Source of the DNA: Bradyrhizobium sp. SK17
Lineage (GTDB): Bacteria > Pseudomonadota > Alphaproteobacteria > Rhizobiales > Xanthobacteraceae
Direction: 5' to 3'
NCBI RefSeq assembly: GCF_002831585.1
Contig: NZ_CP025113.1
Span: 4,603,001-4,667,000 of the forward strand
DNA: 64,000 nt
The notes below the pieces were generated by a model. The model was given only the letters and a program-made list of their open reading frames with translations. It searched no databases and was not told the origin of the DNA. Shown one piece after another: positions 15,572 to 24,155 of this stretch. The position numbers were made by a program, and so were the translations under genes. Positions within the stretch are counted from its first letter, which is position 1, and each line of letters begins with the position of its first letter.

Positions 15572-16756
15572 ATGACGATGATAACGCCGATGCGCGTGCT
15601 GGGCGGGCAGGGGCTGTTGCTCGGCGGAATCCTGCTGATTGCCTCGGCGATCCGCGCTCCGATCACGGGTGTCGCGCCCATGCTCGGCTTGATCCGCGAG
15701 AGCAGCGGCATCAGCGCAGCCGAGGCAGGGATCCTCACCACGCTGCCCCTGCTGGCGTTCGCGGCGATGTCGCCGGTCGCGGCCATCCTGGGGCGCCGAT
15801 ACGGTATGGAGCGGTCGCTGTTCGGCGCGCTGCTGATCATTGCGGCCGGGATCGCGCTGCGTTCGACCGGGCCGGTCTGGGCGCTGTTCCTCGGGACCGG
15901 CACGCTGGGGGCCGGAATTGCCATTGCGAATGTCCTGCTTCCGAGCCTGCTGAAACGGGACTTCCCGACCCGCATCGCCAGCCTGACCGGCGCCTACGCG
16001 ATCACATCAGGATTGGCCCAGGCGCTCGCATCCGTTGCGGCGATTCCGTTCGCCGAATTGCCCGGCTCGAGCTGGCAATTCTCGGCTGCCAGCACGCTGG
16101 TCTTTCCATTGACCGCGCTGATGGTGTGGATTCCCCAGCTTCGACAGGCCTCGGTGCCCGCCGGCGAGCTTGCTTCGCTGCCGCGTGGCGGACCCATCTG
16201 GCACTCGGCGCTCGCCTGGCAGGTGACGGGCTTTCTCGGCCTGACCTCACTGGTGTTCTACATCATCGTCGGATGGCTGCCCGGCATTCTCGTGCAGGCA
16301 GGTTATCCGGCGGCGATGGCAGGCTCGCTGCACGGCGTGTCGCAATTGGCGACCGCGGTGCCGGGATTGATCCTGGGTCCGATGGTCGCGCGGATGAAAG
16401 ACCAGCGCGCGCTCGCGATCGCAGTCTCGGTGACCACCTGCATCGCACTGCTCGGGTTGTGGCAGCTTCCGTCGCTTGCGATGCTATGGGTCGCGCTGTT
16501 CGGCTTCGGGGCTGGAGCCGCCTTCATTCTCGGCCTGACATTCGTCAGCCTGCGAACCGCGCACAGCCATCAGGCTGCCGCGCTGTCGGGCATGGCGCAG
16601 TGCCTCGGCTATTCGCTGGCGGCCGCGGGTCCGCCGCTCGCCGGCCTCGCCCATGATGCGACCGGCGGCTGGGAGCTCGCACTCGCCTGTTGCGCGGTCG
16701 CGACCGTGCTGATGGCGGTGCTCGGCAGCTTCGCCGGACGCGCGGCGACGATCTGA
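15572..16756 (+). CDS. MFS transporter, CynX/NimT family
   Basis: AGGAG precedes the ATG; the product has 394 residues and 12 predicted membrane segments. The N terminus (LLLGGILLIASAIRAPITGVAPML) and the loop GRRYGMERSLF are characteristic of the cyanate/2-nitroimidazole transporter group. The divergent AraC regulator makes the pair look like nimT-nimR. The likely role is export of a small aromatic or anionic compound; the substrate cannot be read from sequence. Confidence 0.87.
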   Translation: MTMITPMRVLGGQGLLLGGILLIASAIRAPITGVAPMLGLIRESSGISAAEAGILTTLPLLAFAAMSPVAAILGRRYGMERSLFGALLIIAAGIALRSTGPVWALFLGTGTLGAGIAIANVLLPSLLKRDFPTRIASLTGAYAITSGLAQALASVAAIPFAELPGSSWQFSAASTLVFPLTALMVWIPQLRQASVPAGELASLPRGGPIWHSALAWQVTGFLGLTSLVFYIIVGWLPGILVQAGYPAAMAGSLHGVSQLATAVPGLILGPMVARMKDQRALAIAVSVTTCIALLGLWQLPSLAMLWVALFGFGAGAAFILGLTFVSLRTAHSHQAAALSGMAQCLGYSLAAAGPPLAGLAHDATGGWELALACCAVATVLMAVLGSFAGRAATI

Positions 16757-16811
16757 GGTTCGTTCGGTGCGGCGGTTGGCGTGGCGGCTGCCTGGGTAAA
16801 TCTCCGCGAGG

Positions 16812-17639
16812 TCATGGCGCGCCTGCCGCGCCGGGCTGCTCCGGCTGTTGCAGCAGCGACGGCCGGTAGGGCGGATAGGGATCGTCATCGTCAGGGATCG
16901 CGCAGTAGCCGAACTCCTGGCGGATGCGCTGGATCTCGATGACGCGATCGTTCAGCCGTTGCAGATGCTCGAGCGATGTTGCCTTCCAGTAGCGGAAGCT
17001 ATCGTGGGTGATCGGCACGAAGGCGGTGCCGAACAGCGTCGGGGCGGGCACGATGGTTCTCCCGAGCAGCAAATATTTGTCGTTGCCGACCATGACGAGG
17101 GTGGCATAGGGGTGACCTTCGCTCACCCTCAGCCCCTTGAGCGATAATTCGCAGAGCTTGCTGAAACAGGGTTCCTCGCGCCAGCGCTCGGCGGCCGCGA
17201 GATCGACCTGCACATTCAGGGAGTCGAGCCCGAAATGCGCCACCATGCCCGCGGTTTCGGGAAACCAGTCGTCGTCGAGATGGCCTTGCAGCCAGGCGCA
17301 GCTGAATGAGCGGCACTGCCGGGGGCGCTCGCTGTAGATCTCGCATCCGCCGCCAGCCTGAATGTGGTTGCAGACGGTGTTCAGCGGTTTGCCGAGATCG
17401 GTGACCTCAAGCACCTTGCAGCAGAGCGTGCACGATCCGCATTGCCGGACCGTCGGTCTCACCGGAATACCGAGAGCCCACGAGCCCTGGCTTTCGCGGA
17501 ACAGCAGCTTCTGTTTCTCCAGCGTGCCTAGTGCACGCTCGACTTTAAGGCGGGACAATCCGGTTGCACCGATGATGCCCTTTGTCGTCGTCGCGCCGCC
17601 TTCGACGGCGCGAACGACGACCAATGTCACTTGGTCCAT
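16812..17639 (-). CDS. YkgJ-type cysteine-cluster protein with N-terminal HTH
   Basis: This 275-residue protein has a short winged-helix-like N terminus (TKGIIGATGLSRLKVERALGTLEKQKLL). The cysteine cluster follows: CGSCTLCCKV, then CNHIQAGGGCEIYSERPRQCRSFSCAWL. This is the pattern of the UPF0153/YkgJ zinc- or iron-binding family, whose activity is not established. The fusion to an HTH is unusual and could make it a metal- or redox-responsive regulator, which is speculative. The C-terminal ~130 residues have no recognised motif. Confidence 0.72.
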   Translation of the reverse strand: MDQVTLVVVRAVEGGATTTKGIIGATGLSRLKVERALGTLEKQKLLFRESQGSWALGIPVRPTVRQCGSCTLCCKVLEVTDLGKPLNTVCNHIQAGGGCEIYSERPRQCRSFSCAWLQGHLDDDWFPETAGMVAHFGLDSLNVQVDLAAAERWREEPCFSKLCELSLKGLRVSEGHPYATLVMVGNDKYLLLGRTIVPAPTLFGTAFVPITHDSFRYWKATSLEHLQRLNDRVIEIQRIRQEFGYCAIPDDDDPYPPYRPSLLQQPEQPGAAGAP

Positions 17640-17928
17640 TTTTCTTTTTCTTGTCCGGCTCGTGGCCGGTTCTTCTTGTGCAGTGTTTTTGGCCGCCGGT
17701 ATTCGGCGACGGCATTTTCCGGTGCGAACCGGAACGCGCCGCGACCGACGGCTGCGAAGTTGTCTCGCAGCCTATCGGCGCAGACGTGATGCCGCATCCG
17801 ACAAAGCTGCATGGCATCGTTGACGACACATCGTCGTGATCTACGCGATGTTCGGAGAACGAACGCATCGCTGCGCGCGCTGGTTCGTCTTTTCAGAATT
17901 CAATTTGACTGCCGACCCACACTCAGTT

Positions 17929-18048
17929 TCATCCCGGCGAAAGCAGGGATCCATAACCACTGGCGGTCATGGGTGAGTGATGTCGGAATGGCGAGTCCCT
18001 TCGACAACATCCGTCGCGGCGTATGGGTCCAGGCCTTCGCCGGGACGA
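17929..18048. repeat. Palindromic intergenic repeat
   Basis: Two inverted arms, TCCCGGCGAAAGCAGGGATC at the left and its partner ending GGCCTTCGCCGGGACGAC at the right (18021-18048), bracket about 70 bases. This is the familiar short palindromic repeat of Bradyrhizobium-type genomes. It sits in a 490-base gene-free stretch (17640-18129) between the cysteine-cluster gene and the DMT transporter; the rest of that stretch shows no feature. Confidence 0.75.
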
Positions 18049-18129
18049 CACTGTTCGTGGGGCATCGGCGTGGCCTTCGCGAAATTCGCGATTGCCGGCT
18101 GCCTCATCTTCAGGCAATGACGACCGGCA

Positions 18130-19002
18130 ATGAACAAGAGCTTCGAGGAAACTGCCGCTCGTCTGGCGCCGGCGATCTTTGTCGTGCTGTGGAGCACGGG
18201 ATTCATCGGCACCAAGTATGTCATCAACAATGCCGAGCCGCTGACCTATCTGTCGATCCGGATGGCGTTCGTGGTGGTCGTGATGGCGATCATCGCGGCG
18301 GTGGCACGGCCGAAATGGCCGGACCGCACCGGCGTGTTCCACAGCGCGGTCGCCGGCATCCTGGTGCACGGCTTCTATCTCGGCGGCACCGCGATCGCGA
18401 TCGCGCATTCGATTCCCGCCGGCCTCTCGGCGTTGATCCCGGGCTTGCAGCCGATCCTGACCTCGACCATCGCCAATCGCTGGCTCGGCGAGCGCGTCAC
18501 GCCGCTGCAATGGGGCGGCTTGCTGCTCGGGCTCGCCGGCGTCGTCTTGATCCTGCACAACCGGCCGATGACGGGCGATGCGGGGTGGGGCTGGCTTGCC
18601 TCCGGCGTCTCGCTGGTCAGCATCACGCTCGGGACGCTCTATCAGCGCCGCTACTGCAACCAGATCGACTGGCGTGCCGGCAACCTGGTGCAATACATCG
18701 CGGTCACGATCTTCTTCGGCATCGGCGCCTATCTGTTCGAGACCAATGTCGTGCACTGGACCAGCGAGTTCGTGCTGGCGCTGGCCTGGCTGGTGTTCGC
18801 GTTGTCGATCGGCTCGATCGGGCTGCTGTACTGGCTGATCCGTCACCATGCCGCGACCTCGGTCGCGAGCCTGTTCTATCTGGTGCCGGCAACGACCGCG
18901 CTGATGGCCTACCTTCTGTTCGACGAGAAGCTGGACACCGTCGCGATCGCAGGCATGGCCGCCTGCGCCGCGGCGGTGCTGCTGGTCAACCGCCGGAGTT
19001 AG
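18130..19002 (+). CDS. DMT-superfamily (EamA) transporter
   Basis: This 290-residue inner-membrane protein has about ten hydrophobic segments and two EamA halves. Landmarks are FVVLWSTGFIGTKYVINNA at the N terminus, the first-half end WLGERVTPLQWGGLLLGLAGVVLIL, and the equivalent second-half end LFDEKLDTVAIAGMAACAAAVLL. Members export metabolites or amino acids; the substrate is unknown. Its stop overlaps the convergent photolyase stop by four bases. Confidence 0.88.
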   Translation: MNKSFEETAARLAPAIFVVLWSTGFIGTKYVINNAEPLTYLSIRMAFVVVVMAIIAAVARPKWPDRTGVFHSAVAGILVHGFYLGGTAIAIAHSIPAGLSALIPGLQPILTSTIANRWLGERVTPLQWGGLLLGLAGVVLILHNRPMTGDAGWGWLASGVSLVSITLGTLYQRRYCNQIDWRAGNLVQYIAVTIFFGIGAYLFETNVVHWTSEFVLALAWLVFALSIGSIGLLYWLIRHHAATSVASLFYLVPATTALMAYLLFDEKLDTVAIAGMAACAAAVLLVNRRS

Positions 19003-20462
19003 TCCTTGCCGCGGATTTTCGCGTAGGCCGCCAGCGCGCGTTCGCGGCCCTGCTTGTGGTCGACGATCGGCTGCGGATAGGTCTTGCCGAGCTCGATGCC
19101 GGCGCTGGCGAGCTCGATCGGAGTCGCCGTCCAGGGCTGGTGGATCAGGTCGTCGGGCAGTTGCGCGAGCTCGGGCACCCAGCGCCGGACATAGCCGCCG
19201 TCGGGATCGAACTTTTCGCCCTGAAGGATCGGATTGAAGACCCGGAAATAGGGCGCGGCGTCGGCGCCGGAGCCGGCGACCCATTGCCAGTTCGCCGGAT
19301 TGGAGCCGGTATCGGCATCGACCAACGTGTCCCAGAACCATTGTTCGCCGGCGCGCCAGTCGATCAGCAGATGCTTCACCAGGAACGAGGCGACCACCAT
19401 CCGGACCCGGTTGTGCATCACGCCGGTGTGCCAGAGCTCGCGCATGCCGGCATCGACGATCGGGTAGCCGGTCAGGCCACGCTGCCAGGCCTTCAATGCG
19501 CGCGCGTCACGTTTCCAGGGAAAGGCGTCGAACTGCTCCTGCAAATTACGCTCGGCCAGGTCGGGGATGTCGAACAGCAGGTGGCGGCAGAATTCGCGCC
19601 AGCCGAGCTCGCTCAGGAACTTGTCGATGTCGCCGGCGAGGCGCGGATGCTCGGCGGCCGTGAAACGCGCGGCGTACCAGAGCTGGCGCGGGCTGATCTC
19701 GCCGAAGCGCAGATGCGGCGATAGGCGCGAGGTGCCGTCGCGGTCAGGCCGGTCGCGGTCGTCGGTGTAGCCCTTGATGCCGTCGTCGAGGAACGCCTTC
19801 AGCCGCGCCTGTGCGCCGGCTTCGCCTGGCGTCCAGCTCTCGCGCAGGCCGCCGGCCCAATCCGGCCAGGTCGGCTCGAGCTTCCAGTCGTCGAGGTCTT
19901 CGCTCGCGATGCCGCTGATGGATGCGAGCTGCTTCGGCGCTGGCAACGGCTTCGGCGGATCGCCGAGACCTTGCACGCGCCGCCAGAATGGCGTGAACAC
20001 GCGCAGGCCGCGGTTCTCCTTGTTGCGGATCGCCCTGGGCTCGACCAAGAGATCGCCGGAGAAAATTTCCGAGGTCACGCCGTCCCTTGCGAGCGCGGCT
20101 TCAACATCGGCGGCAACCGCCTGATGCGGTGCCTGCGCAATCCCGTTCCAGAACACGGTGCCGGCATTGATTTCGCGCGCCAGCGTGGCGATCACAGCGG
20201 CGGCCGGTCCGGTCCGCAACACCAGCGTTCCGCCGATCGCCTCGAGACTGCTGCGGAGCGCGCGGAGCGACTGCGCCAGCCACCAGCGCGTCGCGCCCCC
20301 GAGGGGGCGCGACGCCGGTGGTTTCAGGGCACGGCTTTGTTCGTCGCGGACATAGACGCCCACCACGGGCGCGCCGCGGCTGGCTGCTTCGTAAAGGCCC
20401 GGGTGATCCGACAGCCGCAGATCGTCGCGGAACCAGACGATGGCGGGCTGTATCTTTACCAC
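18999..20462 (-). CDS. phrB: Deoxyribodipyrimidine photolyase
   Basis: Photolyase repairs UV-induced cyclobutane pyrimidine dimers with blue light and FAD. The 487-residue length is normal. The N-terminal antenna domain starts IVWFRDDLRLSDHPGL. The FAD-binding region shows GEISPRQLWY, ELGWREFCRHLL, WQRGLTGYPIVDAGMRELW, the FAD/DNA contact MHNRVRMVVASFLVKHLL, and DADTGSNPANWQWVAGSGAD. All are conserved in class I CPD photolyases. It is followed 21 bases upstream by the peroxiredoxin gene on the same strand, so the two may be co-transcribed as a photo-oxidative stress unit. Confidence 0.95.
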   Translation of the reverse strand: MVKIQPAIVWFRDDLRLSDHPGLYEAASRGAPVVGVYVRDEQSRALKPPASRPLGGATRWWLAQSLRALRSSLEAIGGTLVLRTGPAAAVIATLAREINAGTVFWNGIAQAPHQAVAADVEAALARDGVTSEIFSGDLLVEPRAIRNKENRGLRVFTPFWRRVQGLGDPPKPLPAPKQLASISGIASEDLDDWKLEPTWPDWAGGLRESWTPGEAGAQARLKAFLDDGIKGYTDDRDRPDRDGTSRLSPHLRFGEISPRQLWYAARFTAAEHPRLAGDIDKFLSELGWREFCRHLLFDIPDLAERNLQEQFDAFPWKRDARALKAWQRGLTGYPIVDAGMRELWHTGVMHNRVRMVVASFLVKHLLIDWRAGEQWFWDTLVDADTGSNPANWQWVAGSGADAAPYFRVFNPILQGEKFDPDGGYVRRWVPELAQLPDDLIHQPWTATPIELASAGIELGKTYPQPIVDHKQGRERALAAYAKIRGKD

Positions 20463-20483
20463 TCGACCCCTTCGTCCCGCGCG

Positions 20484-21143
20484 TTACTTCGGCTGCGGCA
20501 CAATACGGATGTAGGGCTTCGGTTCCTTCCAGCCCTGCGGATAGATCGTCTTGGCCTCGTCGTTGGTGACCGAGCCCGCGATGATCACGTCTTCGCCCTG
20601 CTTCCAGTCGGCCGGGGTGGCGACGCGATGCTTGGCGGTGAGTTGCAGCGAGTCGATGACGCGCAGGATTTCGTGGAAGTTCCGGCCCGTGGTCATCGGG
20701 TAGACCAGCACCAACTTGATCTTCTTGTCGGGGCCGATGATGAAGACGTTGCGGACGGTCTGGTTGTCGGCCGCGGTGCGGGTGAGGGGATCGCCCGAGG
20801 TTGCGGCCGGCAGCATGTCGTAGAGCTTCGACACGTTGAAGTCGATGTCGCCGATCATCGGATAGTTCGGCGCCGCGCCCTGGGTTTCCTTGATGTCCTC
20901 GGACCATTTGGCGTGACGGTCGACCGGGTCGACCGAGAGGCCCATCAGCTTGACGCCGCGCTGATCGAACTCGGGCTTCAGGCGGGCGAGCGTGCCGAGC
21001 TCGGTGGTGCAGACCGGCGTGAAGTCCTTGGGATGGGAGAACAAAAGCGCCCAGCTGCTGCCGATCCAGTCGTGGAACTTGATCTTGCCTTCGGTGGTCT
21101 CGGCCTCGAAATCGGGGGCGGTGGCGCCAATCTGAAGTGCCAT
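20484..21143 (-). CDS. 1-Cys peroxiredoxin (Prx6 group)
   Basis: The 219-residue protein reduces hydroperoxides in the cytoplasm. The peroxidatic cysteine is in SHPKDFTPVCTTELG, with the conserved Pro and Thr of the active site and the distal Arg in a region around SGDPLTRTAADNQTVRNVF. The C-terminal extension through PADWKQGEDVII is typical of the Prx6 class. GAGGTAAG precedes the ATG. It is followed directly by the photolyase gene. Confidence 0.93.
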   Translation of the reverse strand: MALQIGATAPDFEAETTEGKIKFHDWIGSSWALLFSHPKDFTPVCTTELGTLARLKPEFDQRGVKLMGLSVDPVDRHAKWSEDIKETQGAAPNYPMIGDIDFNVSKLYDMLPAATSGDPLTRTAADNQTVRNVFIIGPDKKIKLVLVYPMTTGRNFHEILRVIDSLQLTAKHRVATPADWKQGEDVIIAGSVTNDEAKTIYPQGWKEPKPYIRIVPQPK

Positions 21144-21200
21144 GATCTTACCTCATCTAATTGTAGTTACAGGTGAATCTGATTTAGAGGTGCCGACGTC

Positions 21201-21229
21201 AGTATAGGAGGCGGCAAGGACTAAGTGAA
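21201..21229 (-). promoter_or_regulatory. Candidate promoter of the peroxiredoxin gene
   Basis: On the minus strand a -10 TATACT (21206-21201) lies 17 bases after a weak -35 TTCACT (21229-21224). It is about 60 bases before the ATG and would also drive photolyase. The rest of the gene-free stretch 21144-21530 shows no clear feature. Confidence 0.4.
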
Positions 21230-21530
21230 CCGGTTCTGAAAAAAGGTGAGAAATTTCTCCTGGAGGCTGGAATTCCAAGCAACTTGTTTTGATCCAAAAC
21301 CCTGCGGCGAAACATCTCTTGCGGAACAAAAGCCTGGAAATGCCCAGATTAAGCCGCTTATCGCCGTCATCACGCCGGCCCCGGCTGCTATAGGACTGAA
21401 CCGTGACACCCTTCAAAGCGACCAAATAGCAACCATCTAAAAATCTCGGAACGCAAGTTTCGAATCATTAACCACTCGTTTACGCCGGCATGGAAAAGCT
21501 GGCCTGAGATAGGAATTGAAAGCTCCCACA

Positions 21531-22112
21531 ATGTCTGCCCCAAGTACCAAGACCGCTGAGGCTCTCAGCGGTGCGTTGTCTCCATCCTGCCGCAAGACCG
21601 CCGCCCATGCGCTGACCATCGTGCGCGACGGCGTGATCACCGGCGAAGGCCCGACCACCAAGGGCCGCATCCACTTCTCCCGCTCGCTCGACGCCGATGA
21701 CGCTGCCTGGTGCGCGCGCATCCTGACGGCCGCAGCGGTCGAGCATCAGCCGGTGAGCCGGGCCGAGATCGAGGCGCTGTTCGCGATCAACGAGGCCGCG
21801 GCCGAGCGCAGCGATGGCGGCCGGTTCGACGATCTGCTCGCCAAGGCAATTGCCCATCACGCAGCGTCCGAGTCCGGCCTGCCGGTGCCGCCGCGCACCG
21901 TGGCGCTGTCGCCCGAGACCGAGATCGATCGCTGGGCGCCGAAGCAGGGCGCCAAGATGGACACCAAGGTTCTGGAATGGATCGCCGCCCGGATGCGCGG
22001 TCAGCGCCGCACCGGTCGTGCGCTGGCGGCGATGGTGGCGACGCTGGTCGGCGCGGCTGCACTGCCGCTCGCGACCCAGCTGCCCAACGTGTTCGACATC
22101 GGGATGATGTGA
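21531..22112 (+). CDS. Hypothetical protein with C-terminal hydrophobic helix
   Basis: The ATG at 21531 gives 193 residues; a TTG five codons upstream lies right after AGGAA and is an alternative. The first 150 residues are soluble and Ala/Glu/Arg-rich, containing ALTIVRDGVITGEGPTTKGRIHFSRSL-like text split over two strands. A terminal hydrophobic segment (ALAAMVATLVGAAALPLATQLP) may be a tail anchor. I do not recognise a family. A strong terminator follows. Confidence 0.6.
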   Translation: MSAPSTKTAEALSGALSPSCRKTAAHALTIVRDGVITGEGPTTKGRIHFSRSLDADDAAWCARILTAAAVEHQPVSRAEIEALFAINEAAAERSDGGRFDDLLAKAIAHHAASESGLPVPPRTVALSPETEIDRWAPKQGAKMDTKVLEWIAARMRGQRRTGRALAAMVATLVGAAALPLATQLPNVFDIGMM

Positions 22113-22164
22113 TCGCCCGGGACGATGCCTGCATCGTCCCGAACGAAAAGGCTTCAAGCGAAAG

Positions 22165-22191
22165 CGGCGGGGATCACTTCCCCGCCGTTTT
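22165..22191 (+). terminator. Rho-independent terminator
   Basis: A 9-bp stem (22165-22173 with 22179-22187) and 5-base loop are followed by TTTT (22188-22191). It ends the 21531-22112 transcript; the stop codon of the convergent phosphodiesterase gene lies inside its loop, so the stem is shared by both genes. Confidence 0.78.
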
Positions 22192-24015
22192 CTGTTTGCC
22201 GGCGGTCTCCTCGAGCCCGAGTGTCCGCCCCGGGAACCCGGCGACGTCGAAATAGCGGGTCGAGAGCACGCGCTGGAATTTCAGCACGGTGCGCAGGCCG
22301 TTGGCCGAAGCCTTCTTGGACATCAGGGTGCCTTCGGCCATCTTCGGCACGATGCCGTTCGGCAGTGCCTCCGACATCACCCGGCCGACCAGCCCGCCAT
22401 TGTTCGGGGTGTGCAGGCCGAGCAACTGGGCCGCGGTCATGCCGACATCGGCGTTGCTGACCGGGAGCGGATCGACATAGCCGGCCTTGAAGTCGGGGCC
22501 GATCGCGGCGGTGAAGTTGTAGGTGTCGCCGCGGCTGAAGCTGCCATGCATGCCCTGGCCCTGGCGCAGCACGGTGTCGGCGATCTGGACCGAGCAATTG
22601 GTCGGGATCTCGCAGCCGCTCGACCAGGAGCGGAAGTTGACCACGATCGACGGGTTCGGCGTCACCGCCTTGCCCTTCAGGTTGAGGTTCGACATCGGCA
22701 GTGTGCCGGGGAAGTTGCCGAGCTTGTCGTCGACGAACAGGCCGCTGACGTAGTCCTGATCGAGCAGCGCCTTGATGACCCGGTCGGCGAGCTTCTTGTC
22801 GCGGTTCGGCAGGTAGATCAGGTCCGAGCCGCCATTGGTCGCGATCACGACGTCGGGCTTGGCCGGATCCTGGCCGAGCACGCCGTTGCCGGCCTTCGGG
22901 TGGGCGTTGTCGGCGACCTTGGCATTCTTGTCGTTGGGGTCGAACAGCGGCAGGTCCAGCGCCTTGGCGAGATCGATCGCCAGGAAGCCCATCGGCAGGA
23001 AGTCCTTCGGCGTGTCGTCGTAAGCGATCTTGGCCGAAGGGCTGGTCTTGCTCTCTTTCGAGATGGTCGAGAAGCCGTGGTCGGACGACACCATGATGTT
23101 GGTGTTGGCCGAGAGCCCAAGCTCGTCGAGCGCCTTGCGAAGCTGGGCGAGGTTGTTGTCGGCATTCTTGATGCCGGCCATCGAGGTCGGGCCGTTGATG
23201 CCGGGGGTGATAGTGTTGAGGCTGTCGCCGGTGTTGTGCTGGCTGCCGTCCGGATCGCGCGACCAGAACACCAGCACGAACGGCTTGTTGCGCGCCTTGA
23301 AAATCGGCAGCACGACCTTGGTCGCGACATCGGCCATGTAGGCCTGCTGCGCGACGTTGGCGACCGTGGTGCCGGGCGTCTTGGCGTCGCCCGCCTTGGC
23401 ATTGTCGCCGCGGCTCGGGGTCGCGAGCGGCAGGCCGGCCTTGGTCAGCGCCTCCTTCACCTCGTCGGAGAGCGGAACGCCGGTCTTGCCGCCGGTGGAA
23501 TCGTCGACCACGATCGTGTTCTTGCCGCGATCGGTATGGTCGAACAGCAGCGTCGGGCCGACCTTGCCGATGGCGGCGGTGCGGAAGCCCTCGCGGCGGG
23601 CCATCTTCAGCAGCGTCTCCTCGTTGAGGTAGTCGCCATTGAAATGGTCATCGATGTCGGCGAGCACCGCATCGTTCTCGATGAAGGGGACAACCGTGTC
23701 GCCAGCGGGCACCGAGGTGTAGCCGGTAAAGATCGTGTTGGAGAAGGTGCCGGTGTCGCCGAGATAATGGCCGGTCGACAGCGCCGAGCTGTTCGCCATC
23801 GTGAAGGTCGGGAACAGCGAGTGCGAGTTCTTGAAGTGGACGCCCTTGTCGCGAATCTCGGCCATCGCGGGCGCCGTCTCCGGCGTCACGATGCCGCCGC
23901 GCAGGCCATCGGGGACGAACAGGATCAGGTTGCGCGGCTTGGCGTTCTCTGCCGAGGCGGTGCCCGCTGAAAGCGCGATCATGCTCGCAGAAAGCAGTGT
24001 AATGGCACGGCGCAT
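22174..24015 (-). CDS. Secreted alkaline phosphatase-superfamily phosphodiesterase (NPP-like)
   Basis: A signal peptide (MRRAITLLSASMIALSAGTASA) precedes a 590-residue alkaline-phosphatase-fold domain. The metal site starts with NLILFVPDGLRGG, and the nucleophile is the Thr in FPTFTMANSSALSTG, as in nucleotide pyrophosphatase/phosphodiesterases. Later ligands are in VFWSRDPDGSQHNTGD and VSSDHGFS. It probably releases phosphate from organic phosphodiesters or monoesters in the periplasm. A Pho box 65-82 bases before the start indicates phosphate-starvation control by PhoB. It has no operon partner. Confidence 0.85.
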   Translation of the reverse strand: MRRAITLLSASMIALSAGTASAENAKPRNLILFVPDGLRGGIVTPETAPAMAEIRDKGVHFKNSHSLFPTFTMANSSALSTGHYLGDTGTFSNTIFTGYTSVPAGDTVVPFIENDAVLADIDDHFNGDYLNEETLLKMARREGFRTAAIGKVGPTLLFDHTDRGKNTIVVDDSTGGKTGVPLSDEVKEALTKAGLPLATPSRGDNAKAGDAKTPGTTVANVAQQAYMADVATKVVLPIFKARNKPFVLVFWSRDPDGSQHNTGDSLNTITPGINGPTSMAGIKNADNNLAQLRKALDELGLSANTNIMVSSDHGFSTISKESKTSPSAKIAYDDTPKDFLPMGFLAIDLAKALDLPLFDPNDKNAKVADNAHPKAGNGVLGQDPAKPDVVIATNGGSDLIYLPNRDKKLADRVIKALLDQDYVSGLFVDDKLGNFPGTLPMSNLNLKGKAVTPNPSIVVNFRSWSSGCEIPTNCSVQIADTVLRQGQGMHGSFSRGDTYNFTAAIGPDFKAGYVDPLPVSNADVGMTAAQLLGLHTPNNGGLVGRVMSEALPNGIVPKMAEGTLMSKKASANGLRTVLKFQRVLSTRYFDVAGFPGRTLGLEETAGKQKTAGK

Positions 24016-24079
24016 CTTCTTCGTCCCCCTGATGAAGCCCCGCGGCAGCCCGCCGCATGACTTCGTTTAGTTTTGTCAT

Positions 24080-24097
24080 ATGACAGAAATGTTACAG
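24080..24097 (-). promoter_or_regulatory. Pho box upstream of the phosphodiesterase gene
   Basis: The minus strand reads CTGTAAC-ATTT-CTGTCAT, two 7-base half-sites separated by four AT-rich bases. This is the established PhoB binding pattern. The second half-site overlaps the perfect palindrome TGTCATATGACA. It lies at a suitable distance before the ATG at 24015. Confidence 0.72.
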
Positions 24098-24155
24098 TGC
24101 CGGTTCGGCGCTGTAACTGCCGGTCTTTTTCTGCGGACCGCCGGTCGGCACGCCG

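Noticed and set aside
17811..19724. 637-codon open frame crossing the DMT and photolyase genes
   Set aside because: It overlaps two well-supported genes and has no recognisable domain.
22411..23970. 519-codon frame opposite the phosphodiesterase
   Set aside because: Antisense shadow; the minus-strand protein has a signal peptide and metal motifs.
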